DNA of 64,000 bases, from the NCBI RefSeq assembly GCF_017948265.1, contig NZ_CP072852.1:1984001-2048000 (forward strand), written 5' to 3'. The notes beneath the pieces were generated by a model, which had not been told where the DNA came from, made no database searches, and worked only from the letters and a program-made list of their open reading frames with translations. Source of the stretch: Rhodoferax sp. PAMC 29310. Its GTDB lineage: Bacteria > Pseudomonadota > Gammaproteobacteria > Burkholderiales > Burkholderiaceae_C. The position numbers and the translations under genes were made by a program. This document shows, one piece after another, positions 17,122 through 27,129 of the stretch. Numbering within the stretch: the first letter of the stretch is position 1; each line of letters opens with the position of its first letter.

Positions 17122-18162
17122 TTATTTACGCCGTTCCAAACCACTGACAAAACTGTTCAGCGTCGTCTGGGGCACCTCGCCAACGGCAGTCACCCACCAT
17201 TTTCCGATGCGTCTGGTTAGCGTATGAGTCGCACCCATTGCGTAGGCACCTGATTGGCTATGCCGGTTCGGGTCGAAAACCCCAACAAACAAAGACACCG
17301 TCGCAAGCCCGTCTGAAAACACCCACTGAAACACCTGTTCCTGACTGGCGTCGACCCCTGCTCCGGCCAGCAACATCCGCCTAAAGCAGCGAATGGACTT
17401 GAAGCCAGGAACCACTTTACTCATTGCCCAACCTTCAGCGACATCTGTTGTTTTGACCAATGACGGCTTCCGAACGTCGTAGCCTTCAGTATTGCCCATC
17501 AACTGGACCAACTCGCGGGCACTGACGGAGGCATTGAGCGTTAACTCAGAAAACGCGGACTGCTCTAGGACGCTGCCTGCGGTATCCAGCGTCTGCAGTT
17601 TGACAATCAACCCACTCTTCTTTTCAGTCCAGACTCGATAACCAAACCGGTGTTTATCCAATGACCGCATCAATACGACCTCGGCGTCGTATCCGGCCAC
17701 TCGCTCGTTGCCCAGGCGCCTAACTTTGTAGAACTGTTCGATGTCCGAACTCACGGATTCCAACCAATTGGGGAAGGCCCCCATGCCCCCTCGACGTTCA
17801 GCAACCGCAACTCGAGTGACGGGCCAAAACGTCGTCACCTCGTCATCCCGGCGCAGTGTGGATCGGGGTACACCTGTGAGCGTGTCGACCCGCTCCAGTT
17901 GCTGGGCACCATCGCAAACATGCCAGATACGGGCACTGGACATATAGTCCCCGACCGACACAACAAACGTTCCAATATAGGCGCGGCGTCGGGACCCCTC
18001 ATGTACATGCAACAGCCACTCACTGACACTAATCTCGGCTTGTTCAGGGCTGGCGCTTGACGCTGACGGTCGGGATTGAGCGATAGCCATAGAAGTCAGC
18101 GACGCAGCGCCCAAGCTTGCGATCGCCAGCGCACCGATCCGCAGCACCTGAGCGCATCTCAT
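17122..18162 (-). CDS. rseB: Sigma-E regulatory protein RseB (MucB)
   Basis: A 346-aa periplasmic protein that binds the periplasmic part of RseA and shields it from cleavage until outer-membrane damage is sensed. A signal peptide (about 1-28, ending SMAIAQ) is followed by the lipoprotein-localisation-like N domain and the smaller C domain typical of MucB/RseB. The ATG at 18162 follows GAGGG at eight bases; a TTG at 18177 would overlap the rseA stop. Two cysteines in the mature part (one in WHVCDGAQ, one near SIRCFRR) could be close in space. Confidence 0.9.
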   Translation of the reverse strand: MRCAQVLRIGALAIASLGAASLTSMAIAQSRPSASSASPEQAEISVSEWLLHVHEGSRRRAYIGTFVVSVGDYMSSARIWHVCDGAQQLERVDTLTGVPRSTLRRDDEVTTFWPVTRVAVAERRGGMGAFPNWLESVSSDIEQFYKVRRLGNERVAGYDAEVVLMRSLDKHRFGYRVWTEKKSGLIVKLQTLDTAGSVLEQSAFSELTLNASVSARELVQLMGNTEGYDVRKPSLVKTTDVAEGWAMSKVVPGFKSIRCFRRMLLAGAGVDASQEQVFQWVFSDGLATVSLFVGVFDPNRHSQSGAYAMGATHTLTRRIGKWWVTAVGEVPQTTLNSFVSGLERRK

Positions 18163-18173
18163 CACAAACACCC

Positions 18174-18818
18174 TCAACGCCCCACCCCGGTGAAAGTCGC
18201 ACTGCGCACAAATCCAGTTGGATTTTGAAACGCAGAAGCGCCACCCGATTGCTGGTGCGCTGCCAACAACGCGTCCAACCGGGGATCTCGAATCATGACG
18301 CCTTGGTTGTCAATGACCAATGTATTGCCAGCGCCCGCCGCAATTCGGGGGGGGGCTACAGTCAAATCGGGCGTTGAGATGGGTGTCACTTGTGCGAATT
18401 CAACCTGTTTATCAAAATTGGCGGACATTTGCCAAACGACGAATGAAACGGCGCAAAGGGAGGCAATGCCGCCCCAGGCTTTCCAGCGAAACTGGGCTTC
18501 GTTTCCGGCAGGCATTGACTCAATCTGCCGCTCCAGACGACGCACATCGGGCCCGGACACAGAGATCTCCTTGTTGTTGACTGGTGTCACCTCTTGGGCC
18601 AGGTTGGACTTCAATCTCTGCAAAAACGCTCGATCCCTGTCGACGAACTGCAGCTCGCCCATTCTCATGAGATCGCCTACAACATGATAGGTGTGCCAGG
18701 TGGAGCGACTGTCGGGCGTTTCAAGCAACTTCATGGCGCGAGCGAACGCATCGCCGCGCAACTGCCCGTCGGCCATCGCCGATATGACTTCGTGATCATT
18801 CATATTTTCTTGTGCCAT
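18174..18818 (-). CDS. rseA: Anti-sigma-E factor RseA (MucA)
   Basis: A 214-aa single-pass inner-membrane protein. The N-terminal cytoplasmic domain has the RseA_N signature (ISAMADGQLRGDAFARAM, WHTYHVVGDLMR) that clamps RpoE. One membrane helix (WGGIASLCAVSFVVWQM) lies near residue 107, and a periplasmic tail follows. The ATG at 18818 comes after a GGGGTAAGAG stretch; a second ATG five codons on is an alternative. It lies 20 bp after rpoE and next to rseB, the standard operon. Confidence 0.9.
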   Translation of the reverse strand: MAQENMNDHEVISAMADGQLRGDAFARAMKLLETPDSRSTWHTYHVVGDLMRMGELQFVDRDRAFLQRLKSNLAQEVTPVNNKEISVSGPDVRRLERQIESMPAGNEAQFRWKAWGGIASLCAVSFVVWQMSANFDKQVEFAQVTPISTPDLTVAPPRIAAGAGNTLVIDNQGVMIRDPRLDALLAAHQQSGGASAFQNPTGFVRSATFTGVGR

Positions 18819-18838
18819 GACTCTTACCCCAACAACCC

Positions 18839-19480
18839 CTACCAACGCTTGCTTGTTTGTATCTCCAGCATCGGTTTAACCTTGCTAGAAATCGCCTCCC
18901 GGGCTCTGAATATCCGTGAGCGGACGGTACCGATCGGACAATTCATCACCTCACTAATCTCCTCATAGCTCAATCCTTCGATTTCCCGCAATGTCAACGC
19001 CTGTTGCAAATCGTCCGGCAACGCCATCAACGCGGCGTTGACAGCAGCAGCGATCTCCTTCGCAGCCAATGCAGTTTCGGGGGTCTCGTCTGCTATTGGT
19101 TCGTGTTTGACCCAAGAAGTTTCATCATCCTCATCATTTGATCTGAACGCGGCCTCAGACACAGTGGGGTCACGCTTCAAGTCGAGCAGAAATTTTTTGG
19201 CTGTGTTGACGGCGATGCGGTAGAGCCAAGTGTAAAACTGTGCATCTCCCCGGAATTGATGCAGTGCCCGATAGGCCCGGATGAAGGTCTCTTGCGCAAT
19301 GTCCTCGACAAGATCCACATCTCGAACCATTCGTCCAATCAGTCGTTGTATTCGCCGTTGATACTTGATCACCAACAGCTCAAAGGCGGACTGATCACCT
19401 GCGGCAGCGCGTTGAACCAGCATGGCATCGCTATCTGCTTGGTCGACTGGCACAGGCGCACCTTCCGATTCAGTGCTCAC
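18839..19480 (-). CDS. rpoE: RNA polymerase sigma factor RpoE (AlgU type)
   Basis: A 213-aa ECF sigma factor for the envelope-stress response. Region 2 (FELLVIKYQRRIQRLIGRMV, DIAQETFIRAYRAL, FYTWLYRIAVNTAKKF) and region 4 (LPDDLQQALTLREIEGLSY, CPIGTVRSRIFRAREAI) are complete. It is about 20 residues longer than E. coli RpoE because of an acidic N-terminal extension and a short insert between regions 2 and 4. The GTG start at 19480 overlaps the stop of the upstream membrane protein by 4 bp (GTGA). Confidence 0.95.
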   Translation of the reverse strand: MSTESEGAPVPVDQADSDAMLVQRAAAGDQSAFELLVIKYQRRIQRLIGRMVRDVDLVEDIAQETFIRAYRALHQFRGDAQFYTWLYRIAVNTAKKFLLDLKRDPTVSEAAFRSNDEDDETSWVKHEPIADETPETALAAKEIAAAVNAALMALPDDLQQALTLREIEGLSYEEISEVMNCPIGTVRSRIFRAREAISSKVKPMLEIQTSKRW

Positions 19481-19965
19481 GGGGACCCCTCAGACTTGGC
19501 GTGCACGGTTGTCCCATGATCGGCATAGACCGCCCGGCGCAGGGCCCGCCAGCGAACGGGATCAGAATTGCGCTCGGCCCAAAGCCACACCGGCCCGCCC
19601 TTTTCAGGCTGCAGAGTCATCACCATCAACATCTGACTGTCAAAATGAACTGCCACGGCGCCAGCAGTGGACTGGCGATCCACAGTCCATGTCCAACTCT
19701 CGCCCCCCCACACTAAATGGCCGGCCTCGGTCTGGTGCCAGGCGAGACCAGCCAGCGACAAAACAGCGCTCAAGACGATGAAAAAGAAAATCTGAGGGCC
19801 CAAAAACGCACCAGTGGCGCTCGCCCACATTCCTCCCACCAGAAATCCGGCAAGGCTGCAAGTCAGCAAAAAGTAGCCCTGAAAAACGGAACGCCCCACC
19901 GGATATTGAACCGCTGGGGCGCTATTCACGGGAAAGGTGATTTGCTTATTGATACTGACTTTCAA
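19477..19965 (-). CDS. Hypothetical two-helix membrane protein between fabF and rpoE
   Basis: A 162-aa protein with two closely spaced membrane helices (GYFLLTCSLAGFLVGGMW and FFFIVLSAVLSLAGLAWH) and a roughly 85-residue soluble C-terminal domain rich in Trp (WGGESWTWTVD, GGPVWLWAER, DPVRWRALRRAVYAD). This layout resembles YgfX/CptA proteins, which also sit beside regulators, but I cannot confirm the family by eye. TTG start at 19965, nine bases after the fabF stop on the coding strand order, and GTGA overlap with rpoE, so it belongs to the sigma-E operon by position. Confidence 0.75.
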   Translation of the reverse strand: MKVSINKQITFPVNSAPAVQYPVGRSVFQGYFLLTCSLAGFLVGGMWASATGAFLGPQIFFFIVLSAVLSLAGLAWHQTEAGHLVWGGESWTWTVDRQSTAGAVAVHFDSQMLMVMTLQPEKGGPVWLWAERNSDPVRWRALRRAVYADHGTTVHAKSEGSP

Positions 19966-19974
19966 ACAGAAAAC

Positions 19975-21222
19975 TCAAGGTGCCCGCTTGAAGACCAGTG
20001 ATCCGTTGGTGCCACCAAATCCAAAATTATTCTTCAAGGCGACGTCAATCTTCATGTCGCGAGCCGTATTGGCGCAATAGTCCAAATCGCACGCTGGATC
20101 CTGATTGAAAATATTGATGGTCGGAGGACTCTTCTGATGGTGAAGCGCCAACACAGTGAAAATCGACTCAATGCCACCGGCACCACCCAATAGGTGGCCA
20201 GTCATGGACTTGGTGGAATTCACCACCACCTTTTTGGCGTGATCGCCCAATGCAGCCTTAATCGCATTGCTCTCGTTCAAATCACCCAAGGGGGTGGATG
20301 TTCCGTGTGCATTAAGATAATCAATTTGATCAGCATTGACACCGGCATTGCGCATGGCACTCAACATCGCGCGTCGAGGCCCATCCATATTGGGGGCAGT
20401 CATGTGACCTGCGTCGCCGCTCATTCCAAAACCCGCCAGTTCTGCGTAAATTTTGGCGCCGCGTGCTTTGGCGTGTTCGTACTCCTCCAGCACCATTACA
20501 CCAGCGCCTTCACCCAGAACAAACCCATCACGGTCTTTGTCCCAAGGTCGAGAGGCGGTTTTAGGATCGTCATTGCGTGTACTCAAAGCCCGCATCGCAG
20601 CAAAGCCGCCAACACCCAAGGGCGACACCGTGGACTCAGAACCACCCGCAATCATTACATCGGCATCGCCATATTCAATCATGCGCCCAGCCTCGCCGAT
20701 GCAATGCAATCCGGTCGTGCAAGCCGTCACGATAGAAATATTGGGTCCTTTGAAGCCGAATCGCATGGAAATGTGACCGGCCACCATATTGACAATGGTG
20801 GAAGGAACAAAAAAGGGAGAAATTCGACGTGGGCCTCGCTGCGCATACTCCGTTTGTACGCTCTCGATCATGGGCAAACCACCGATTCCAGAGCCGACAA
20901 CGCACCCAATCCGGGTGGCAAGGTCGTCATCCAATGCGTCACCCTGGGGGAGACCAGCGTCAGCAATCGCTTGCGCAGCTGCGGCGACACCGAAATGGAT
21001 GAACCTATCCATGGTGCGCGCTTCTTTGGCACTGATATAGGAGTCCAAATCAAAGCCTTTGACTTCTCCCGCAATTTTGCAAGAGAAATTCGAGGCGTCA
21101 AATTTGGTTATGAAATCTATGCCGGATTGACCGGCCAGCAAGTTAGTCCAAGCGTCAGTGACCGTGTTGCCCACGGGACTGATACAACCTAAACCAGTTA
21201 CAACAACGCGACGACGGGACAT
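19975..21222 (-). CDS. fabF: 3-oxoacyl-ACP synthase II
   Basis: A 415-aa condensing enzyme that extends acyl-ACP with malonyl-ACP and controls temperature-dependent unsaturation in E. coli. The thiolase-fold catalytic set is present: Cys in VTACTTG near residue 168, His in [11 protein letters not shown] near 308, His in [14 protein letters not shown] near 345, and the final [11 protein letters not shown]. The ATG at 21222 gives the normal start [12 protein letters not shown]; a TTG upstream is unlikely. It lies about 140 bp after acpP. Confidence 0.96.
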   Translation of the reverse strand: MSRRRVVVTGLGCISPVGNTVTDAWTNLLAGQSGIDFITKFDASNFSCKIAGEVKGFDLDSYISAKEARTMDRFIHFGVAAAAQAIADAGLPQGDALDDDLATRIGCVVGSGIGGLPMIESVQTEYAQRGPRRISPFFVPSTIVNMVAGHISMRFGFKGPNISIVTACTTGLHCIGEAGRMIEYGDADVMIAGGSESTVSPLGVGGFAAMRALSTRNDDPKTASRPWDKDRDGFVLGEGAGVMVLEEYEHAKARGAKIYAELAGFGMSGDAGHMTAPNMDGPRRAMLSAMRNAGVNADQIDYLNAHGTSTPLGDLNESNAIKAALGDHAKKVVVNSTKSMTGHLLGGAGGIESIFTVLALHHQKSPPTINIFNQDPACDLDYCANTARDMKIDVALKNNFGFGGTNGSLVFKRAP

Positions 21223-21255
21223 AGAATTTTTAGTCAATAGTTCGTCTGAAGAAAA

Positions 21256-21268
21256 CCGTCAGTGACGG
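21256..21268 (-). terminator. Weak terminator-like hairpin between acpP and fabF
   Basis: On the minus strand CCGTC-ACT-GACGG is followed by TTTTC. The stem is only five base pairs and the T run is short, so it would act at most as a partial terminator. Partial termination here would fit the high excess of ACP over FabF seen in bacteria. Confidence 0.4.
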
Positions 21269-21364
21269 CATGAAACCAGATTCGCTGACTGGGACGCACC
21301 CTTAAGGGAGAAACACGCCTCGCAGCCAGCTAAAGCAGCGCTTACACGCTACTTGAATTACAAA

Positions 21365-21668
<304 letters not shown>

Positions 21669-21757
21669 TCTAACTGCCGCACGGATAAATCGGCTTGCTT
21701 CGTAGTAATCAATTGGGTGCTGAGGCGCGAAATTTAACGCCACAGCACCAGAGGTCA

Positions 21758-22507
21758 TCAGGACATATACATGCCGCCGTTGACATTCAACTCTTGCCCT
21801 GTCACATAAGCGGCTTCAGGCGATGCCAAATAGGCCACCGCGTGCGCAATGTCAGTGGGCTTGCCCAGGTGTCCCAGCGGAATCTGGCTCAACAGCGCTT
21901 TCTGCTGGTCTTCCAAGAGGCCGGCAGTCATGTCAGTTTCAATAAAACCGGGCGCTACGCAATTGACCGTGATATTTCGCGACCCCAACTCGCGCGCCAG
22001 CGCCCGAGTCATCCCGGCAACGCCAGCCTTGGCTGCAGCGTAATTCGCTTGTCCAGCGTTGCCGGACGCCCCCACCACTGAGGTAATACTGATAATGCGG
22101 CCGTAGCGCTGCTTCATCATGGTGCGCATCACCGCGCGACTCATGCGAAAGACTGCCTTCAAATTCGTATCAAGTACCGCATCCCACTCGTCATCCTTCA
22201 TGCGCATGGCGAGGTTGTCACGGGTGATGCCTGCATTGTTCACGAGCACTTGCAAACCGCCGTGCTCTTTCACGATCGCGTCGATGAGGGCTTCAGATGA
22301 CTTGGCATCATTCACATCCAGCGTCCGCCCACCACAGCCGGGGAACTGCGCCAAGGCGTCGGAGATTTTCTCGGCACCCGCATCGGTGGTGGCCGTACCG
22401 ATGACTTTCAGGCCTCGCTTGGCCAGCGTCAATGCAATGGCCGCACCAATACCTCGGGACGCGCCTGTCACCAGAGCCACTTGACCGTCAAATTTAACTT
22501 CACTCAT
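21758..22507 (-). CDS. fabG: 3-oxoacyl-ACP reductase
   Basis: A 249-aa NADPH-dependent short-chain dehydrogenase that reduces 3-oxoacyl-ACP. The Rossmann motif TGASRGIGAA lies near residue 14, NNAGITRDNL near 88, the catalytic Ser in ISITSVVGASG near 140, and YAAAKAG with catalytic Tyr/Lys near 154. ATG at 22507 lies seven bases before the end of fabD (overlap), so translation is probably coupled. A GTG three codons upstream is possible. Confidence 0.96.
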   Translation of the reverse strand: MSEVKFDGQVALVTGASRGIGAAIALTLAKRGLKVIGTATTDAGAEKISDALAQFPGCGGRTLDVNDAKSSEALIDAIVKEHGGLQVLVNNAGITRDNLAMRMKDDEWDAVLDTNLKAVFRMSRAVMRTMMKQRYGRIISITSVVGASGNAGQANYAAAKAGVAGMTRALARELGSRNITVNCVAPGFIETDMTAGLLEDQQKALLSQIPLGHLGKPTDIAHAVAYLASPEAAYVTGQELNVNGGMYMS

Positions 22508-23465
22508 TTGGTTCACTCAACAGTACATTTTTAACGTCGGCCAAGGTGGCCGGGTCGAACAGCGCGAATCCGTTCAGTTCAGGGTCGATACGCTTGACCA
22601 TGCCGGCCAGCACTTTGCCCGGACCGCACTCGACGACGCTCCTCACGCCGCGTGACTTGATGGCCTGTACACACTCCACCCAGCGCACAGGGCCAAAAGC
22701 CTGACGGTACAAGGCGTCCCGTATCGCGCTGACGTCTGAATGGATGGTCACGTCGATGTTGTTGATCAACGGAATTTGGGGGGCCAGGATCTCCACACTC
22801 TCAAGCTGAACGCGCAGTTTTTCCGCAGCGGGCTTCATCAGCGCCGAATGAAAAGGCGCCGACACCGGGAGCAGCAAAGCACGCTTGGCTCCATTGGCTT
22901 TCAGCACCTCACATGCTCTGTCAACAGCCGCTTTACTGCCCGCAATGACCGTTTGCATTGGGTCATTGAAGTTCACGGCCGCCACGACCTCTGACGAATC
23001 TGCACCCAGGGTCACCATCACCTCATCACACCCGGCGACTACTCTTGCAGCATCCATACCCAGAATGGCGGCCATGGCTCCGACACCAACTGGCACAGCT
23101 TCCTGCATAGCTTTGGCCCGGAAGCGCACCAGTGGCGCCGCCTGAGCCAGTGTCAATGAGCCAGCCGCCACCAAGGCAGAGTATTCGCCCAATGAGTGGC
23201 CGGCGACTGCGGCAGGGGCCAGACCGACCTCACTCATCCAGACACGGTACGCCGCGATCGCCGCAACCAACATAACTGGCTGCGTGTTGCTAGTCAGTGC
23301 CAACGCCTCTTTGGGGCCTTCTTTGATAAGCTGACCGACATCCTCGCCCAAGGCCTCGGAGGCCTCACTTAGGGTATCCCGAACAACCGGGTGATCTCCC
23401 CAAGCATCCAACATGCCAACCGACTGAGAGCCTTGGCCAGGAAAAACAAAAGCAAAAGGATTCAT
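22500..23465 (-). CDS. fabD: Malonyl-CoA:ACP transacylase
   Basis: A 321-aa enzyme that loads malonyl groups onto ACP. The N-terminal GQGSQ, the active-site GHSLGEYSALVAAG with Ser near residue 92, and the later histidine in VSAPFHSALM near 200 are all visible. The length is normal for the family. It lies 61 bp after fabH and overlaps fabG. Confidence 0.96.
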   Translation of the reverse strand: MNPFAFVFPGQGSQSVGMLDAWGDHPVVRDTLSEASEALGEDVGQLIKEGPKEALALTSNTQPVMLVAAIAAYRVWMSEVGLAPAAVAGHSLGEYSALVAAGSLTLAQAAPLVRFRAKAMQEAVPVGVGAMAAILGMDAARVVAGCDEVMVTLGADSSEVVAAVNFNDPMQTVIAGSKAAVDRACEVLKANGAKRALLLPVSAPFHSALMKPAAEKLRVQLESVEILAPQIPLINNIDVTIHSDVSAIRDALYRQAFGPVRWVECVQAIKSRGVRSVVECGPGKVLAGMVKRIDPELNGFALFDPATLADVKNVLLSEPNE

Positions 23466-23526
23466 TAATTTGCCTCAAAAATCTATTCAAATACCGATCA
23501 AGCCCTAATAGGACTTGCGCAGACAG

Positions 23527-24504
23527 CTACATTTGTAATAGCACTGCACCCCAGGTAAATCCACCGCCAACCCCTTCCAGCATCAGTAGCTGACGGGGTT
23601 TGATTTTGCCGCTGCGCACGGCGGAATCCAGTGCAAGGGGAATCGACGCTGCAGAGGTGTTGCCATGCTGATCCACCGTCACAATGACTTTGTCCATGGA
23701 CATTTTCAATTTTCTGGCAGTCGCCTGCATGATGCGAATGTTCGCTTGATGCGGAATGAGCCAGTCAATATCAGCCTCGGTCTTACCCGCTTTCGTCAAT
23801 GTCGCACGGGCGGCTTGCTCAAGCACACCAACGGCCAGCTTGAATACGGCTTGTCCATCCATTTTCAACAGCGGATCGCCAATCACCTGTCCACCCGACA
23901 CTTGGCCCGGCACACACAGGATGCCGACATGTTTGCCGTCGGCATGCAAGTCACTGGCCAAAATACCCGGCGTTTCCGAGGCTTCAAGCACAACAGCACC
24001 CGCACCGTCACCAAACAAAACGCAGGTTGTTCGATCTCTAAAATCCAGAATTCGGGAAAAAACTTCGGCGCCAACCACCAAAGCCTTGGTCGCCGTGCCG
24101 GTCTTGATCAGCGCATCTGCCACGGTCAGCGCATACACAAAACCACTGCAAACCGCTTGAACGTCGAACGCGGCGCCACCATTGGCACCCAGTTTATTTT
24201 GCAAAATGCAGGCGGTCGACGGGAAAACCATGTCTGGCGTTGACGTGGCGACAATGATGAGATCAATGTCCTGCGCCGACAAACCCGCCGCTGCCAGTGC
24301 GCGCTGGGCGGCTTCCAAGCCTAAGTCGCTGCTGCAGACATCAGGCGCGGCAAAGTGGCGCGCTTTGATACCGGTGCGCTCAACAATCCACTCATCCGAG
24401 GTTTCGACACCTTGAGCCGCCAATTCGGAGACCAAATCAGCATTGGAAAGCCGCCGGGGAGGCAAGTAGCTGCCAGTGCCTGTGATACGTGAATAAAGTC
24501 TCAT
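23527..24504 (-). CDS. fabH: 3-oxoacyl-ACP synthase III
   Basis: A 325-aa condensing enzyme that starts fatty-acid synthesis by joining acetyl-CoA and malonyl-ACP. Catalytic Cys lies in [13 protein letters not shown] near residue 117, His in [11 protein letters not shown] near 249, and Asn in [13 protein letters not shown] near 279. The ATG at 24504 is four bases after the plsX stop. A DVCSSDLG stretch near residue 55 resembles translated sequencing adapter, but the DNA differs and it is genuine. Confidence 0.96.
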   Translation of the reverse strand: MRLYSRITGTGSYLPPRRLSNADLVSELAAQGVETSDEWIVERTGIKARHFAAPDVCSSDLGLEAAQRALAAAGLSAQDIDLIIVATSTPDMVFPSTACILQNKLGANGGAAFDVQAVCSGFVYALTVADALIKTGTATKALVVGAEVFSRILDFRDRTTCVLFGDGAGAVVLEASETPGILASDLHADGKHVGILCVPGQVSGGQVIGDPLLKMDGQAVFKLAVGVLEQAARATLTKAGKTEADIDWLIPHQANIRIMQATARKLKMSMDKVIVTVDQHGNTSAASIPLALDSAVRSGKIKPRQLLMLEGVGGGFTWGAVLLQM

Positions 24505-24507
24505 GGT

Positions 24508-25557
24508 TCAGGTTGGAGCGACCGCACGGGAAAGCGCCGACGCCTCGGTCGCCACCAACAAAGGTGCCGCATGAGCGATTCGGGCTTGCACACGGTCAAG
24601 CAAGTTGTTTCGGGCTGCATCATACGCGCGCGCCAAAGCAAACTCGAATGCTACTGCGTCCGCAGACCCGTGACTTTTAAATACCAGGCCACGAAGACCC
24701 AGCAATGCCCCGCCGTTGTAGCGACGGTGATCCATTCTGTTTTTGAGCGCCGATATTATGGGATAAGCCGCAATTGCGGCCATCTTGGTCAAGATATTTC
24801 GAGAAAACTCAATTTTCAAAAAATTGACGATCATGGTGGCCAAGCCTTCGCTGGCCTTCAACGCGACGTTCCCAACGAATCCATCACACACAACGATGTC
24901 GGCGGTGCCTTTAAAAATATCGTTTCCTTCCACGTTGCCGTAGAAATTTAAGTCACCCGCTTTTGAAGCTGCTCGCAAAAGCTCGCCAGCCTTCTTGATG
25001 ACCTCGTTGCCTTTGATGGCCTCTTCACCGATATTGAGCAGGCCAACGGTGGGATTCTCTCGGTTGTCCAGCGCAGACACTAGGGCAGCCCCCATGACGG
25101 CAAACTGGAGCAGGTGCTCCGCGGTGCAGTCCACATTGGCGCCCATGTCCAAGACAGTTGTTCCATGGCCTTTGGCATTGGGGATTTGACCTGCAATGGC
25201 CGGGCGATCAATGCCATCCAACGTTTTCAGAACATAGCGGGAAATCGCCATCAGGGCGGCGGTATTCCCCGCAGAGACTACGGCTTGCGCTGCGCCGTCT
25301 TTGACTTGCTGGATCGCTACGCGCATGGACGAATCCTTCTTGCGGCGCAACGCCACCTCCAGTGGGTCATCCATGCCAACCACCTCGCTGGCAAGAACTG
25401 TATTCACGCGCGAATGGGAGAAAGAAGCAAGCGCATCAGGTAAGCCGACCAGGATCAAACGCGCATCAGAGTGCTGATTTAGAAAGGCGAGACAAGCAGG
25501 AAGCGTGACAGACGTACCGTGATCGCCTCCCATACAGTCGACAGCAATAGTGATCAT
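24508..25557 (-). CDS. plsX: Phosphate acyltransferase PlsX
   Basis: A 349-aa soluble enzyme that converts acyl-ACP to acyl-phosphate for PlsY, linking fatty-acid and phospholipid synthesis. [13 protein letters not shown] at the N terminus, [13 protein letters not shown] near residue 95, [14 protein letters not shown] near 137 and [15 protein letters not shown] near 222 are conserved. The rpmF-plsX-fabH order is standard. A strong terminator hairpin in the 111-bp gap after rpmF suggests either readthrough or a separate promoter for the fab genes. Confidence 0.96.
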   Translation of the reverse strand: MITIAVDCMGGDHGTSVTLPACLAFLNQHSDARLILVGLPDALASFSHSRVNTVLASEVVGMDDPLEVALRRKKDSSMRVAIQQVKDGAAQAVVSAGNTAALMAISRYVLKTLDGIDRPAIAGQIPNAKGHGTTVLDMGANVDCTAEHLLQFAVMGAALVSALDNRENPTVGLLNIGEEAIKGNEVIKKAGELLRAASKAGDLNFYGNVEGNDIFKGTADIVVCDGFVGNVALKASEGLATMIVNFLKIEFSRNILTKMAAIAAYPIISALKNRMDHRRYNGGALLGLRGLVFKSHGSADAVAFEFALARAYDAARNNLLDRVQARIAHAAPLLVATEASALSRAVAPT

Positions 25558-25615
25558 GATGGAAATCTAGTACACCGCGGCCAAAAAAAACCGGGTTTCG
25601 AACACATCAAAAACA

Positions 25616-25652
25616 AAGGCCCGGGGCTACAAGTAAAGTAGCCCCGGGCCTT
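25616..25652 (-). terminator. Strong intrinsic terminator between rpmF and plsX
   Basis: A perfect 15-bp G+C-rich stem (25616-25630 with 25638-25652; arm AAGGCCCGGGGCTAC on both strands) encloses a 7-base loop. On the minus strand it is followed by TTTGTTTTTG. It would end most yceD-rpmF messages before plsX. Confidence 0.85.
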
Positions 25653-25668
25653 GGCGTGATTAAAAAAA

Positions 25669-25851
25669 TCAGGCTTCAGATTTGGTTTTCAAAACCTTGC
25701 GACCGCGGTAAAAACCAGTAGCGCTGATGTGGTGACGCAAATGGATTTCGCCAGTTGTTGGCTCAACTGCAATGCCAGGAACAACCAAAGCATTGTGCGA
25801 ACGGTGCATACCGCGCTTGGAAGGTGATTTTTTATTCTGCTGGACGGCCAT
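25669..25851 (-). CDS. rpmF: 50S ribosomal protein L32
   Basis: A 60-aa basic ribosomal protein. The N terminus [18 protein letters not shown] and the later [18 protein letters not shown] are diagnostic. It lacks the four-cysteine zinc site found in some L32 forms, as is usual in proteobacteria. It follows yceD by 106 bp and is followed by a strong terminator. Confidence 0.97.
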   Translation of the reverse strand: MAVQQNKKSPSKRGMHRSHNALVVPGIAVEPTTGEIHLRHHISATGFYRGRKVLKTKSEA

Positions 25852-25957
25852 GATGGCTCCTTACGTCTGTGTTGCGACGCCCGCAACATCTGGGATTAGT
25901 GAAATACACAGCCACTAGTGCGGTGCGAAGCCTTAAATTATAGCCTAACCTGAAGTC

Positions 25958-26506
25958 TCACTTCAACTTGGCGTCTTGAAGCTTGGCGAGAACTGCGAAC
26001 GGGTTTCGCTTTTCAGCGGAAGCGACTTCAAAATTGGCGTCCTCAGCGGCCATGATGACCTCACTTGGGCACTCATCGTGCCGCGGCACCAATGGCAACT
26101 CCATCAGGATCTCATCTTCTATCAATTCTGAGAGCTTGAATTCCGAAGTCAACGCAAGGACGTCCTCCTCACAATCATCGTCCTGCTGCTCCGCATCTTC
26201 TTCCGAGGCGACAAATCTGAAAGACCGACTCACACTCACAACACTGTCCACCGGCGCCAGGCAACGTTGGCAGGTCAGGTGTAATGTCACTGCGGCTTGC
26301 ATGTGGAGCCAAATCTGATCCGCACCTGCCTCATCGGTCTTGATCTCGCCTTGGGCAGACCAATTCAAAAAACGATCGGCACCCATGCCATGGGTTTCAA
26401 CCAATAGGCGCTCATAGTTCGACAGCGCATCGTGGCCCGATATTTCACGCGACGATTGGGCAAAGGATTTGACGTCGAGACGGGGGGCAAGAGACTCAGT
26501 ATTCAT
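25958..26506 (-). CDS. yceD: YceD (DUF177) family protein
   Basis: A 182-aa protein of the DUF177 family, nearly always encoded before rpmF. In plants a homologue is needed for 23S rRNA accumulation, so a role in ribosome assembly is likely but not shown for this organism. It contains a CxxC near the middle (LTCQRCLAPVD) followed by a strongly acidic loop (SEEDAEQQDDDCEED) and ends with basic residues. ATG at 26506 is preferred over an upstream in-frame ATG that would run past the start of divergent maf. Confidence 0.9.
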   Translation of the reverse strand: MNTESLAPRLDVKSFAQSSREISGHDALSNYERLLVETHGMGADRFLNWSAQGEIKTDEAGADQIWLHMQAAVTLHLTCQRCLAPVDSVVSVSRSFRFVASEEDAEQQDDDCEEDVLALTSEFKLSELIEDEILMELPLVPRHDECPSEVIMAAEDANFEVASAEKRNPFAVLAKLQDAKLK

Positions 26507-26531
26507 GCATCGAGTGTAAGAGAATCGCCCT

Positions 26532-27125
26532 ATGTCAGAAATAACACCCAAAAAACTCATCCTGGGTTCGACCTCACCCTACCGGCGCGAGTTGCTTGAG
26601 CGATTGCGCATTCCGTTCACCGTGGCGGCGCCAGAGGTTGACGAAACCCCACACCCCAAAGAAACACCCCAACAACTCGCATGTCGCCTGGCGATGAGCA
26701 AAGCCCGCGCAGTGGCGGCAAAGTTTCCTGACTGCATTGTCATTGGCTCTGACCAGGTAGCCGACCTAGAAGGCGAGGCACTCGGCAAACCGGGGGACTA
26801 CCCCCGTGCCGTTGCACAACTTCAAAAAATGCGCGGCAAAGTTGTGATCTTTCAAACGGCAGTCGCCGTCGTCTGCCAGCGAAGTGGGTTTGCGCAAATG
26901 GACTTAGCTCAAGTCAAAGTGACCTTCCGGGACCTGAGCGACGCACAGATTGATGCCTATTTGAGAGCCGAGACGCCCTATGACTGCGCGGGAAGCGCCA
27001 AAAGCGAAGGCCTTGGTATTGCTTTGCTTTCATCGATTGACAATGATGACCCCACCGCGCTGATCGGCCTGCCCTTGATTCGAACTTGTCAAATGCTTGA
27101 GGCTGCGGGTCTCCAACTTCTGTAA
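26532..27125 (+). CDS. yceF: Maf-family nucleotide pyrophosphatase (YceF type)
   Basis: A 197-aa house-cleaning enzyme that hydrolyses modified nucleoside triphosphates; YceF of E. coli prefers 7-methyl-GTP. LGSTSPYRRELLERL at residues 9-23, VIGSDQVADLEG with the catalytic aspartate near 73, and the C-terminal GSAKSEGLGIALL are typical. It starts 25 bp from divergent yceD, a common arrangement with yceD-rpmF. The stop overlaps the spacer of the next gene by only four bases. Confidence 0.92.
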   Translation: MSEITPKKLILGSTSPYRRELLERLRIPFTVAAPEVDETPHPKETPQQLACRLAMSKARAVAAKFPDCIVIGSDQVADLEGEALGKPGDYPRAVAQLQKMRGKVVIFQTAVAVVCQRSGFAQMDLAQVKVTFRDLSDAQIDAYLRAETPYDCAGSAKSEGLGIALLSSIDNDDPTALIGLPLIRTCQMLEAAGLQLL

Positions 27126-27129
27126 ATCC

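Noticed and set aside
24310..24350. The FabH stretch DVCSSDLG resembles a known translated Illumina adapter artefact (VCSSDL).
   Set aside because: The coding DNA there reads GTCTGCAGCAGCGACTTA, not the adapter GTGTGCTCTTCCGATCT, and the FabH fold continues without break.
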